64,000 bases of DNA, from NCBI GenBank assembly GCA_963514095.1, contig OY741282.1, forward strand, positions 15,029,421 through 15,093,420. Reading direction: 5' to 3'. Numbering within the stretch: the stretch's first letter is position 1; every line of letters begins with the position of its first letter. Below, piece after piece: positions 46,745 to 59,374 of the stretch. The DNA comes from Eutrigla gurnardus (taxonomy: Eukaryota > Chordata > Actinopteri > Perciformes > Triglidae). Under the pieces are notes generated by a model. That model saw only the letters and a program-made list of their open reading frames with translations, did no database searches and was not told where the DNA came from. Position numbers and translations under genes: made by a program.

Positions 46745-49700
46745 GCCACCTCTTCTGCTGAATTTGAGAATTGTATTGTTATGATCTTTGTTCTTAGCGC
46801 TCATATAATCCTTTGAAAATGAATCAACATCTCAAAGGAAGCAGAAATAAAATAATGATGCTTTGCTAATAAATGCAAGCAAACCTGCTCCTTCTAGTTC
46901 CCCAGAATGGACTGGGATGTAATCATGCTAAACACCTTTTACATTAGAATGGGAATATCTTAAAAATGAGACGGAATATGAATTGGAATCCCACTACCAT
47001 TGGGATTTTATTCTTTTATCAATTATTCAGTTGTTTTCCCCTGTGCAAATGGAAAAGCAATATAGGCTTATACAGATTTGTTTTATTTATTATAGAAACC
47101 CCATCTCAACTCTCGTAACTCCTACTGCTCTTCTCCCCACCCACTCGCTCTTTATTTCCTCACATTTATTCTCTTTGTTTAATCCTCCTCCCCTGCACAT
47201 TGAAGATGTAATTTGAACTCTCATCAGCACCTCAGTTCAGTTCATTGTTACATATTAATAACCGGTAACATCCTCCTCTGATTTCAATTACATCTTTTTC
47301 CAAGGGATGACAGGGAAAAAAAACAAACAAGCAACTTATATTATTGACATTTCAACAAATGAAGCACATGCAGGACCCCTTATAAATATATTCACACTCA
47401 TCAGCTCTGTATTGGTGATCATTCCTGTCATGCAGAGCAGGATCAAATAAAATTTAGCTCCACATCTCAAATCAACACACCAACAGTTCACAACCCATTT
47501 CAAGTTACTATTACAAAATCCACTATCACCTAGGTTACACAAATATAAGAGACCTCATTTTCAAAACCATTAGAGAATCAGCATGAAAGGATAAAATTCA
47601 TCTCATCAGAAGTCACTGCATCTGATTGAATTTCCTTGTTAGTCCCACTTTATCCCTTCCCTCTCTTTACTGTCATGATGTCTGTTATTAAATACACACT
47701 AGACTAAAGAGAGTAAAGGTACAATGTGAGGTTTTATTATACGTCCTTCTATACTCTCTGCTCAGCAGAATTTACTATACAAATTTAATTATGACTTTCA
47801 AAAAAAATGTTTAAAATACGTTATCCGATTTAAAAAAAATCATGGTGCACAGAAACCTTGCAACTGGTTTCCGATGCTATTCTACATGAGAATACTCTGA
47901 AGATGAAAATGCACTAGACTCATTTTACGATTTGTGTATTTTATTATATTGTATTCTCACGGCATTTCTGAAAGCATGGCTGTGCAAAATAAATGCTGGT
48001 AACCAAAACAACATCTTGTGTTTGTGGTTCAAACTGAAGGAGAGCTACATTGTTCATAAAGTTGAAGCAAGTAACAACAACGTAAACCCATTCACGTTCA
48101 TTACTAGACGCTCAGAGAAAACACTCCGGGCGTGTGATGATGTAATATCCATCCATCAGTTATCGGCCAATGCAGCCGACATTGGAAGAAGGTATGGTAA
48201 ATTTAAGTAAATTTAAAATAATGTGAATTCAAATGTTTCAGGCCGCAGCAAAAGTTTGATATGAACAAAAAGCAGGCCAATAGAAGTGCTATTAAAAAGA
48301 AAAAGTATATTGAGAGGTCACAAGCTCTATATTAATTTCTCTGTTTTGCTGCAAAGCTGCTGTTCTCAGTGGCACACTCAATTATTTTTTGACGAGCTTT
48401 ATTAATGCTATTCATGAATTTAAATCCCATTCTGCTGAACTATATTGGCCTGCATATAGAATGTATTGATCCATTATTAATACACCTGCGTGACATTTCT
48501 ATGGAGCCACTTGCTGCTGTTTTGTGATTGTAATCAAGCAAAACTTGCTTTCCAAACTGACAGACGGCTGCTGAGCATGAAACAGAAATTGAAAGATTCC
48601 ATAATGGTCTTTTACTTGTCATACATCACAATCACAGTTCATTTAAACATGCAGTCGATTTATGCTGTGTGCTTTTCCATTCCATCCAAACATATTTCAC
48701 CTGTGGAATATTCTCTTTCACACAAACACTCCTTAAACACTAAAATAATAATAATTGTGTATAAGATGTTCTTATGCATGCCTAAATGTTGATGAAAATA
48801 CTTTTGACAACACAAAACATATAGCCTGTCATCTCAAAATATTTGAACAGTTTTGGCACAATAATAAAGAATTGTTAGGAGTCTCACTCACATCCATATT
48901 GTTGCTGCAACAGCCTTATTTTTGTGAAGCTATCGTCGTTGTGGATCTGTCTGTGGGGCTTGTGCTCATCGATTTGTCACATTGTGCTCATAGCTGGACG
49001 AGAACAGGCAGCGTTGACAGCAAATTGATTACTACCTTCTGGAGAACAGTTTAACATGATTGACACGGGTTGGTTTTGTGACGCCACATATTGCAAAGAC
49101 TGGACGAGCCCCAGGTGTTGTTACAAGTGAGACACAGAGAGGCAGCAACAAAGACAATATTACAGTAGTAACAGCAGTCAGTGTTGTAAGACTCATTTTA
49201 AAACTACTAAAAGCCAAATAACCCAAGATTCCCAATTCGCCTACGATTAAAACTTGGTGTTTGGGGGTGTAGAAAACAAAAGAATGGTTGGATGACATCG
49301 TGGGGCACACAAATTGCTCCGTCTCAATGGCAAAGCAATAGACAAATGTTGTTTTTTAAGGAAAAAAACCTTTAATGATCCACTCGAGGGAGCACAGAAT
49401 GGTGCTGGAGGACAAACTAATGCGTCTGCTGAGATTGTGTCATCAGGGGAGCATCCACTTAAACCAGCAGGTGAAAAACATGATGTGTGAGACACATTTG
49501 CCGCTGCGTCCTTTCTCCAAACTCCCTGAGATCATGGACAATGGAAACTGAACAAGTGGGCAGTGACTCATATGTGCTCATTCACACTCTTCATCCCCCC
49601 CCCTTCCCCTTTATCTCTCGGTAGCATTGCAAATGCGACCTCTTATCTCTTCATCTCATCGTCTTCACTGGTGGAACAATGTGTCCTGACAGTAGACAAG

Positions 49701-52700
49701 ACTCTGTCCTCCGGAGGCCATGAAGACCTGTGACCAGTAACTTGATTAAGAGGGCAAAGATAGCATCAAGTGTGGAGATGAAAAGAAGCGACAGAGAGAG
49801 TGAGAGAGAGACAGAGAGATTGAAGAGATTGGGAAAGGAAGAAAAAGATAACCGCCACGGTAAAGTTCCAGTAGCATTGGCCTTTGGTTCCTATCCTATG
49901 AACACCAGATTGACACTGTCTCTCAGTACACATTCAATGGGGGCTCTTACACATTATTCATGTACTATGAAAGTGTGTGTTTTAGAATTAAACTCACTTT
50001 TTGTCTTTGTGTTGATGAGGTATTCACTACTTAAATGCCTTCACACAAGACTTTTACGAGATGGGTTGACCTGAAATTGATGTAACACAAGGTTTCAGGG
50101 GAGTTATGTAACCAACGTAGCCAGTATGTGTGTGTTTTGAACAACACGTTCAGACAACGTGGTACTGTACATAACTTTATGGTCTTCCAGTTGCACTCTC
50201 GTCTCCTTTCTTCCAGTTTCTTTGTCAGCCTTGCCTTCACGGCTCCTTTAGATTCAGCTGCCCTCTCTCTGTTTTTCATTCCTTTTCTGTTCCAGGCTTT
50301 ATTGTGTTCTCAAGTGTTTGTTCGTAGAAAAATAAAAATAGACTGAGAGGATAAAGACCTTGATCAAGTATGGAGCTGGCAGACCAGTCAGAATGAAAAC
50401 TTAATCCTCTTCGATTCAGAGTTATGTCGCCTAAGTGGTGTGACTTTTTAATTAGTTAAAAAAAAAACACAAATGACAAATCAAGCATGTTGTAAGCCAG
50501 TGACACATAACCATAAACACACATAACAAATGCTTTAGATTTCAAATGTATTAATGTAAGTCTATCCCCAAGCGAGCTTTTGCCCCTTATCCGATGTTGT
50601 CAGAGACACTTGAGTGCAGCGGTGTAACATTGGTGCCACACTTGTCATCAGACCCATGTATCAACCGTTAAGTATCAACAAAATCATCTATTCCAGCTCA
50701 GGGGGCTTTAAGCTCCAGTGAATTTGATGTTCTATTGAGACAATGTTCCACAAATTTTAAATGTGACCAAATGTTGACACATGTTCAAAGCCACATACTC
50801 GAGACAAGATTAGAATTCATGTTCAGTTGGTCTTTAACCCATGCTGTTATTTGGAACACAGGTTTCAAAGGAACACACCCTTCCGGGCACCCATACAAAA
50901 AGGGATTTTAATGGAGGTAAACTGACAGACTTCATGAAGAAACCATTACACAAAGAGTAAGAGTATGGTCACTTAGCAGTCCGTTAGTTTGGTAACTAAC
51001 CCTAATAGCCAAGTTTAACGTTATCTTACCTGATATCTATAATACGGCTGAAATATACAGGTATCGTAGCTCCAAGGTGAAGTGCTTGAAATTGAGATTG
51101 GGAATATTGCATCCCCCTTTATTCTTTCATGCAGATATACTGTATAGTTCAGATAAAATGGAAGACTGTGTCTTATGTTCAGTGTGCCATTCCACATGTA
51201 TGCTGATGACACTTAGCTTTACCTCCACGTCCTCCTAATAATGATGTGCTGGACAGACATCATTATCTTCTACTATTTACTACCAGAGTTCACACAGCTT
51301 CATGCAGTTTAATTATCATAAACTCAGATGACAATTTGCGGACATCGTGGCATTTATTTCCTGGGTAGTCCTGCCAATAATATTAAGCCGTCTACTAAAA
51401 CTTTATTATGTTTTTGGCAGCTAATAAATATCTGTCTAGTTTATTAGAGAGTTATTCATTCCTTTATCATTGACAGGACATCTCTGTGCTCTTCTCTCAG
51501 CAACAAGGCCAATTCCCTTCTTCAAAATCCAGCAGCCACACATCTGACTAGAACAAGGGAAATACATCACATTGGGTCACATTACAAAACCAAATATTGT
51601 GTTGTCACACGTTATGGAAATGCCTTTTGGAGGAACTTTTTGCTTCAGACTAATTTTAATTAAAATCTGCTGGTGTAATTTAATGCTCCATAAACTTAAC
51701 CATATCTTCCGTTAAAATAATAGTGCTCTGATATGTTTTTGTCATATTATTTATTTTCATCCTGGTGCAATTTCTTTTCATATTCAATTCCCCAAGGTCC
51801 ATATGGTGTCATTTTATTAAGAAGAAGAATTAGGGGTAACATGGTTAGAGGTACCCTGTTTGTTAATAGCACCAAGACTTATTGCTTGTTTTTCCCAATT
51901 AAAACATGCCTGGGGAATTAACTGTTGCTTTATATCGCTCTACTCAGAAATAACAAACAAAGCTCTGCCAGACTTTTACTGGCACAAAATATCATCATGC
52001 AGTAAACATTCCAAAATCAGTCCTCTGAAGTGGCCCATCATGATTTTACACTTAAGGCATGGAAGGGATTTTAACACATTTACAATTTGCTTGATGGTGG
52101 GCCCAATGATATCATGCCATTTTGAGCATTAGCCTAAGCTAATTATTATGCAGGTGATCTCCCTGGCTGTTTTTGTCCAAGCCTATGTTTTTGGCCATTG
52201 CTTTGCTTCAGCTTCGCCTTCTGTCTAACAGTTTGCTCTGCCTTCCCCATATCCAGGTCTTCTTGTAAACCAACGGGATCCTGTGATGGGCAGAATGAAG
52301 GTACGCTGGCTATCCTGTGTTGTGAGTCTGGAGGCAGTAAAAGCCTACAGTGAGGGCTCATGGTACAAGGGTTCTGCTTCTCTGCATGCCATCATGTAAG
52401 TTGGTCACTAACTGATGTTGCTCACAGTTGCAGTGTGGTGATTTTGCCATATTGAAGAATCATTAGTGGATCAAGTCCATGGCAGGCCCTTGTGTAAATA
52501 TCCCCTCGTGTTTATAGATGGGCTTTTCATAGCTGGACACTTTGTCTGTAGGCCCATGCAACCCAATATAAAATACAACCATCTTAGTAGGGTCTGACTG
52601 AAATTCACCAGTATGAATAAACACATGAAACACATAAGGAGTATGTATAAACACCAATGCATTTGCAGCCCAACAATAAAGCAAAGAGCCTGCAGTTTTT

Positions 52701-52701
52701 T
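46745..52701. other. gene-free AT-rich stretch
   Basis: No supported gene, RNA or complete repeat. A purine-rich 71-codon minus frame at 52146-52361 (many K, Q, G) has an exon-like look but no recognisable domain or clear splice sites. Confidence 0.4.
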
Positions 52702-53148
52702 TTACTTTGCCTTATGGATTGTTTTTGAGTCCTCAAAACGTGAATACTTCGATTTGAACGCCGATTTGAACAGCCTTTTCAATGCCTTACAATTTCTTCG
52801 GGCTTTTGGGCTCTTCACTGAAGGTACAGTAGAAGTCACCATTGAATGATCTGTTATGGGCATTTTAGCCAGAACTTGCGTGCATTTGTTGGCGATGGAA
52901 TTATACGATAGGTTATGTACCCATAATGTATTCATCCTTATTTGTATTGCATTGTTGTATAGTGCTGTTCTCAAAGTGCTGATGAAGTTTAACATTCCTG
53001 AGCCTGGGATCCTTTCCCTTACTGCCAACCTAAGGGCAACATTCTTCAGTGTTGGGGTTAAGAGGTCATGAATGTAAGCTGGAGCAATGCCATCAATCAT
53101 TTTATATCCGACGGTCACAATATCCCCAACAGATCCCACCATAACCAA
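52702..53148 (-). other. 148-codon open frame, not recognised
   Basis: The frame contains YKMIDGIAPAYIHDLLTP, which resembles the YKAxNGLAPxYLxDLL segment near the end of LINE reverse-transcriptase proteins. The following residues do not continue that match. It may be a short relic of a non-LTR element fused by chance to an open stretch. The length is near the chance limit for this much AT-rich DNA. Confidence 0.25.
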
Positions 53149-54629
53149 CCGGTAGGAGTTGCTGTGGCATAGACATGATCCATTACCAACTTCCTATCCT
53201 TTTAGTGTTGCCAGGTATGATTGATGTAGCTGCCACAAGCCTTCACTTTATTATACATATATTATATATTATTTACATTCAACTGACAATGTGAAGCACT
53301 CGCTATTCACTGTGAATATGGTTACTTGCTGGTGACATCAGTTACAAAACAAACATTATCAGTACATGCCGTTTTCTGACTGAACTAGTGACTCATCTTA
53401 TAGGTGGTTGGCTTGACATTTCCTTATATTTTCCTTCGTGTGATAATTATAGACATTTTTTGAGCCTAAACAAGTCACATTTACATAATTCAAATGTGTG
53501 AATGCTTGTGTAATCGCATACGTAAGGGCAACTCGTTCTCATTCCCAATGTGAAACATGCCTTATTTGATAACCAGTCATTTTCAGTTTGAAGGGGGGTT
53601 AATTATAGGCTATATGCTACTGTGTTAAATACCATGTCACATGCTGGAAAGGGTTCATTTTCAAAGGAATGAAAGAAAGTGTTCAAAGCTGGAAACTACT
53701 AGTAAGCACAAAGGAATAGCAAAATTGAGGGTATGTGTTCATTCTGTCTAGCTCCCACCATCCAAGATTCTCATTTATTATTTTAACCTGAATAAACATT
53801 TTTAATTAAATTAATTATGGATAAATGATCAAATCAAGATGCTTTTTTACAGAGGATTAAGGAAAACGGAAAAGCTGTCACAATATTGTCAAATTGAACA
53901 GCATTTGAAATGCAGTTTTCATCAATGTCGTGTATATAAACAAATCCTGGCATCTGACAGCCCACGGTATTTCTGTGAACATGTTTAATGGGACACATCC
54001 ATTACAATCTGTAAAAAGGTTGCCTTTCTCTCGCCGCTGTTCCCCAACATTCACGTTGTTTTTGTGCTCAATAATGATTTTCAGTCCAATGTTTCAGTTT
54101 CTACGATACATTATCAATTAGGCTGTGGAAATGGCACAAGCTTGTTTAATTTGCTTATAGGATTTTTGTTATGTTCTGCCTGAGATGTTGCGGTGTATCA
54201 GCTGCTCAGCGGCTCAATCAAGGGAAGTGTAAACAGGTTTGCCTAATTATGTCCTCTTAGCAGGGAGGCGCTGGGTTCTGTTTAGATGTAGGAAGACAAG
54301 TAAGGTAGTTCTGCGGTGTATATTTGGTGTGCTCATTGGTCTGTAATGAGTTGTTGAACTCAGGAACCATGTATGAATGGTGATTTCATTACTTTGTATG
54401 CTTTGGGTGCCTGGTCTGTTTCTCTCACACTGTGCTTACCTGAGTAGATGATAGGTCGCAGTAAGGGCACACTCACTCTAGGCAATCTGTACCATAGATT
54501 GATCCACTCAAATGCCCCTCACTCACTCCGAAAAAGGAAAACATCGGCATGTTTTTAATTTTTAGCTCGAACTGCAGCCTTGACTTTTGAGTGTTTACTT
54601 GAGTGTTTACTCGAAATTTGGACTGTGTT
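53149..54629. other. gene-free AT-rich stretch
   Basis: Nothing recognised. Confidence 0.45.
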
Positions 54630-54647
54630 GGGGGGGGGGGGGGGGGG
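54630..54647. repeat. G18 homopolymer
   Basis: Eighteen consecutive G, the longest G run in the window. Its length is likely to be imprecise. Confidence 0.85.
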
Positions 54648-57600
54648 CAACAGGGCCTAGTGTGAGTGCACCCTAAGGTGAGGCTGAGAAGGTGAAATGC
54701 TACTCATTGGAGTACAAGGAGAGAGGAGTTGACAGCCTGCTGTGAGGCTGCAGTTTTATATTTCTTTTTTTTTTGGTTTAATTACTTTCTTTCTTTTTTA
54801 TACTACTCCTTTGTATCAAGCAGGTTCTTCTTCATCCGTTTTCACACTTACACCTTATCTGCCATTTAATTTAAATGCATAACATAAATATATATATGTT
54901 CGACAGCAAGGCAGATTCATATCATAGATATTTGTTGTTTTATCTAGAAGCAATGACTTCAGCAATACAAAAAATACACAGGCGCAAACTGCTCTTGGGT
55001 TTTTAAGACAGGCTATTTTGTAAAGGTCACAAACAGTGCTTTTTTTCGAAGGAAAAGCGCAATAAAGCGAGTAATATTAACAGAATTAAAGACAAGGCAG
55101 ATCATTGCATGTTGCTAAAAGGCCGACAAGGCTGACAAGCCAAGCAAATGACTTCAGTGGTTGGGGACATTTGAGCAGCAGAGATGAGGGAAAACATGTC
55201 ACATTTAAATTCATTAAAAAGCAAAAGACTGAAACAATAGAAGAAGCTGTGTTTCTTTTTGTTTTTGTTTTTTGCATTTAACAGTCAAGATACCACTGTG
55301 GCCCCAGCTTTCTTTACCTGGGGAAAACATGTGGTCTGTATTTTTAATAAGACTGTTGTCTCATTTTAAAACATCAAATTGAGACTGTTTTGGTTCCTTC
55401 TTGTACAAGTATTGACTTTCGGACTTTCGGTGTCAAGAGTGGCCATTGGAGCATTTTTTGAAATCCTCGCGAGTAAACCATGTTTGAATGTTGATGCCGT
55501 TGTGGTTTTTTTTTTTTTCAAGTTAATACACTTGGATCCCTGTGGGAGGGGAAAGACATTGATATTACTGGATACATCCCACGACCGTCTTGCAGCCTAT
55601 TGACAAATGACGGCTCGAAAGCTTGTATCAGAGTTCCAGTAGTAGAACCGCAAGTAAAACCAACCCAACACATTGACATTGTAGATGCAATAAGAAAAAA
55701 AATCAAAGCATTCCTTTCATTCTGCAATTGTATGAAACAAACTGACAGAATAAAAGCATGTGACGACCACCTTGTAGACATCAAACACTGTAACTTCTGA
55801 GTGAACCGCAGAAGAAATGTGACGACTCAACCAATGAATGAAAATAAGTCAGACACCATAATTGGACCACTTGTATGAACGGTATTTGACATGCACTGCT
55901 TTTTTACTGAAGGTACTTTTTGAAGGAAATAAAGAAACATCTAGAAAAAAATCAATGCAGGCATATGTCCTGGTCTTTTTTCAAAAGCACTCTATGTGCC
56001 AAAAAACATCCCTATATGTGCCAAAGAGTATACAAATACCCATGTGAAACAGCTTTTGACAACCCAACAGAGACCCTGCAGTTTAAGCAACAAGAAAATA
56101 AGTGCTGGCAAATGGCATCTGCTGTTCCTGTACTTCCTACCGCTGGTGACAGTGATTATGTGACTCTGTCCATCTCCAGACAGCATCAAAGCTTTTGCTG
56201 AACAGTTCCTATAGTTTGGGTTGAAGTAAAAACATCAGTATTTTGGATTTCACAAAGCCACACAGACGGGTACCCAGGTCTTCACTGCTGTCGACTTACT
56301 CCAGTCAAGTAAGTGACATTTATAGCAAATGGTTACATAAGAATGGTACTGGGAAAACATTATGTGGTTGTGTTTGTCATATCTGTTCAATTTATACATA
56401 GTAATACCACTACTTATGATTAAATCACAGTCGACGACACATTAGCATTTTCCCGTCTGCAGGCCCTAACAGTGTTTCTTCTTCCAAAACGGCTGTAATT
56501 GCTGCTCGCTGGGGCATACCTCGGACTCCGGGCCTCTCTTGGGGGCTGCCGCTAGCTCTCATCGCAAAGGGATTTCTGTTTTAATACCATATTAAATAAG
56601 ATGCTTATTCTGTTTTCTGGCTTCCAAGGGGAGGTGAGCACAGCTCTCCGGCTACACCTCGCACTCATGCCTCCACTTTTCCTTCCCCTTTTCCAATCAC
56701 GGTGATTGGGGCCACAGCAGCTTACATTGTGCCATCAAGTAAAGACTGGTAGGCCTTGAAGGATTTAGAAGTTGTGCAGAGGGGGTTAAGGGGTTTAGAG
56801 GCAGCGTTCGTTGACATGACGCCGCGAGTCGCATGAATATTTTCGAAATGTGTCAGTGAGCATCCCTGAGAAAGAAAGCACGGGTGGGTGCATCTGTATC
56901 CCGATAAAGGGGCTTTTCATGTGAAACAGAGCAAGGCTGTGGGTCTTTTCTATGGAAAAAAAGGCACAGCTCATTGGATAAGCTTCCTAGTTCAGCTGTG
57001 ATATAAGAAAGAGTATGAAATTAATCATCTACCTCCTTTGAACTCATATTTGACTTTTATTTCTTGCTTTTCATAACGATTCCTCGCCAATCGCCTTCAT
57101 ACTATTCTGTAAAATGTGGCCTACATTCTGTAAGAATTCTGTAAGAATGTAGGCGTAGATGTGCCTACAGTATACAACCCAATTCCATGTATTGCGATAT
57201 GCTCAGCCTTTGTTGAGGGATTTGTCAATCCCACTCTGCGTTCAATACTGGAAGCTGTTGTAATATATAGAGAGGTGTTTGTGTGGAAATGCATTAAAAT
57301 GTTTAAATGTATTGTGATATATAGACTAGCTTTTGTCAGCCTCTCAGAAACAAGTAACCCAAATGTGATGCGGTTTGACAGCATTGTTCTTCTACTGTCA
57401 GAGATGTAAAGATGTGTTCGGGCACTGATGAGCAGCAATAATCAGCATGGATTTACTCGGAAGACAGAACAGCTGGAAACCATAAAACAGCTTAATAGTT
57501 TACCTCCAAGTCTGTAAAACAGACAAACCCATGCTGCACACATTTCCCCGGGCCTCCATTTCTCAGTACAGACGAGTGCGCACACAATCAATAACTGCTT

Positions 57601-58359
57601 TCAGCTGCTGTTCGGTCTTGAGCTCCATTTTTTGCACACTAAAACAAAAACAAAGCTGTGTCCCTGTTCTGTACTTGTGAGACAGTGAGATTTCTAAGAC
57701 CCTTAATTTAAAAATAATACCAAATTACATATTTTGTTCTCACAATGAAGTTTCCATCCACCAAAGGCTTGTAATGTATCGTCGTCCTTAAGCGATGATG
57801 CATTGCTGCTTGTTGCTGTATCTTTTACAGAAGCTCATTAAAGAGGAGAGTAGAAGCCGCTGGAACGCAAGCACTTGGTTTTGACAGGGCTGGTATTTGA
57901 TGCCCCGTTAATGCATCACGGTTGGCACGGTGCCCCCTCCATCAGCGGCGCGCCGGGAGAGTCATGTGTGTTTGTTCTATGGAGGATCCCACTGCTTTTT
58001 GTACCGTGGCTTGGAGTCAAACCTTTTTATCTGCTGACAACCATCATTTTTCTCACAGTGCCTGGAGCCAGCTTTCTGCTCGTTCACAGGAACTAGTGAG
58101 TTACAGCGTGCAGCCGAGAGGACCTGCAGGATGATAAGCAATAGTAACGGCTTCTCCCCATGGAGTCTACGTCTATTGACAAAATGGATCCCAGCTGCAA
58201 TTGATAGATCAGGGACAAGCATCCTAAACTCCAGAGGCAGCGTAGCGCACTGACCACATTTCGGGTCAGGAACTAGCTTCGGTGCAGCAGGGTGCGGCAT
58301 CAAAATGTGAAAGGTTGATGAGTTACAAATGTATAAAAAGTGAGAGCTAAAAAAAGTAA
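54648..58359. other. gene-free stretch
   Basis: No supported gene. About 56440-56760 and 57780-58300 are richer in GC and non-repetitive, possibly regulatory or an unrecognised exon. A small perfect hairpin lies at 57120-57153. Confidence 0.4.
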
Positions 58360-58510
58360 GCTAATTGGCTAATTAGCAAAGAAGAACTGTCTGTAATGCT
58401 CGGCATGCTAACGTATGCTAACAAGCGTGTGCTTCATGCATGCTTACGTGCTCCGCGAGCTCCTGTGCACATTTACATGTTCAGAAATGGTTGCTAATGC
58501 TATGCTAAGG
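58360..58510. repeat. GCTAA-rich repeat relic
   Basis: Many GCTAAC, GCTAATTAGC and GCATGC words are crowded together, like the internal part of the family at 45216-45464. No ends are visible. Confidence 0.45.
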
Positions 58511-58595
58511 GGGTCACTTCATGCCCACAATGAATCGCAAACATTACAAAGTGTGTCAGCTGCCACAAGTTAAATTCTGTTTTCACATCTAAACA

Positions 58596-58760
58596 GAAAA
58601 TCAGAAATCAGAAACATATTTATTGCCAAGAAGGATTTTACACCAACGAGGAATTTCTCTTGGTGACTAAGTTGCATACATTGAGGACAATAACAATAAA
58701 CAAAGAATAAAAAAACAGTAACTGTAATATAAAGTATATACAATATAAGCAAACAGAGAC
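58596..58760. repeat. teleost interspersed repeat fragment (TTTATTGCCAAG family)
   Basis: The order AATCAGAAA..TTTATTGCCAAG...TTTTACACCAACGAGGAATTTCTCTTGGTG...TTGCATACA is a recurrent arrangement in fish genomes. The class is not assigned, and an A-rich stretch follows it. Confidence 0.55.
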
Positions 58761-59128
58761 ATAAGTTGATAAATGATTGATTGATAAGCCCTACATGTGA
58801 CATTTGATGATATGCTATATGATATATATCCAAGACATCCAAGACTTGGTCCTCTTATATGTTGGAAATTAATCCGCAAACATTTCAAGAGTTATGACCT
58901 AATTTGTTTGTTGGTGTGTAAGCCTATAGATTCCAAATGCAGTATTCAACTAGCAACATGGTCCGCTCCATTAACGCTATCGTGCACAAGTTGTTCAGCA
59001 CATAGGGAAAGCCACATGGTGCCGGTTTAGCCCGCGTGCTAATGGGGAGATTCTGTCCAACTGTTCTACTTTCTGAGAACATGCCCAGTCCAGTTTGTCC
59101 ACCCAGAGGCTTTAACCTCTCTCTGTAG
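58761..59128. other. gene-free stretch
   Basis: GC rises from about 58960. An 85-codon minus-strand frame (58924-59181) is unrecognised. Confidence 0.4.
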
Positions 59129-59374
59129 GAGCCAAATCTCTTGGCCCCTGCGGAGCTCGACGCCGTGGAGGCCAGACACACTGCGTCAGTGAGAGCATGC
59201 TAATCAGTCAAATGAGCGAGGAGATGGGAGATTTGAGTGGGGTCGGTTACCAAAGTCTCTCTTTCCTCCTGCAGGCATTACAAGTAGCTCTTCAGTTGGA
59301 GAGAGCAGCAGATTCACTGCAGTTTGCCAGGATCGCTGCTCCAGACAGTCAAAAGGACAAGTCTGAAGTGACCT
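59129..59374 (+). other. candidate pair of short exons, unconfirmed
   Basis: A pyrimidine tract and AG end at 59128. An open 60-bp segment (59129-59188) follows and ends at CA|GTGAGA. Then comes an 86-bp intron-sized gap ending in a strong acceptor, CTCTCTTTCCTCCTGCAG (59274), and a second open segment in matching phase up to the Harbinger element. The second segment reads ALQVALQLERAADSLQFARI and on. I recognise no protein and see no flanking exons, so this may be chance. Confidence 0.2.
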
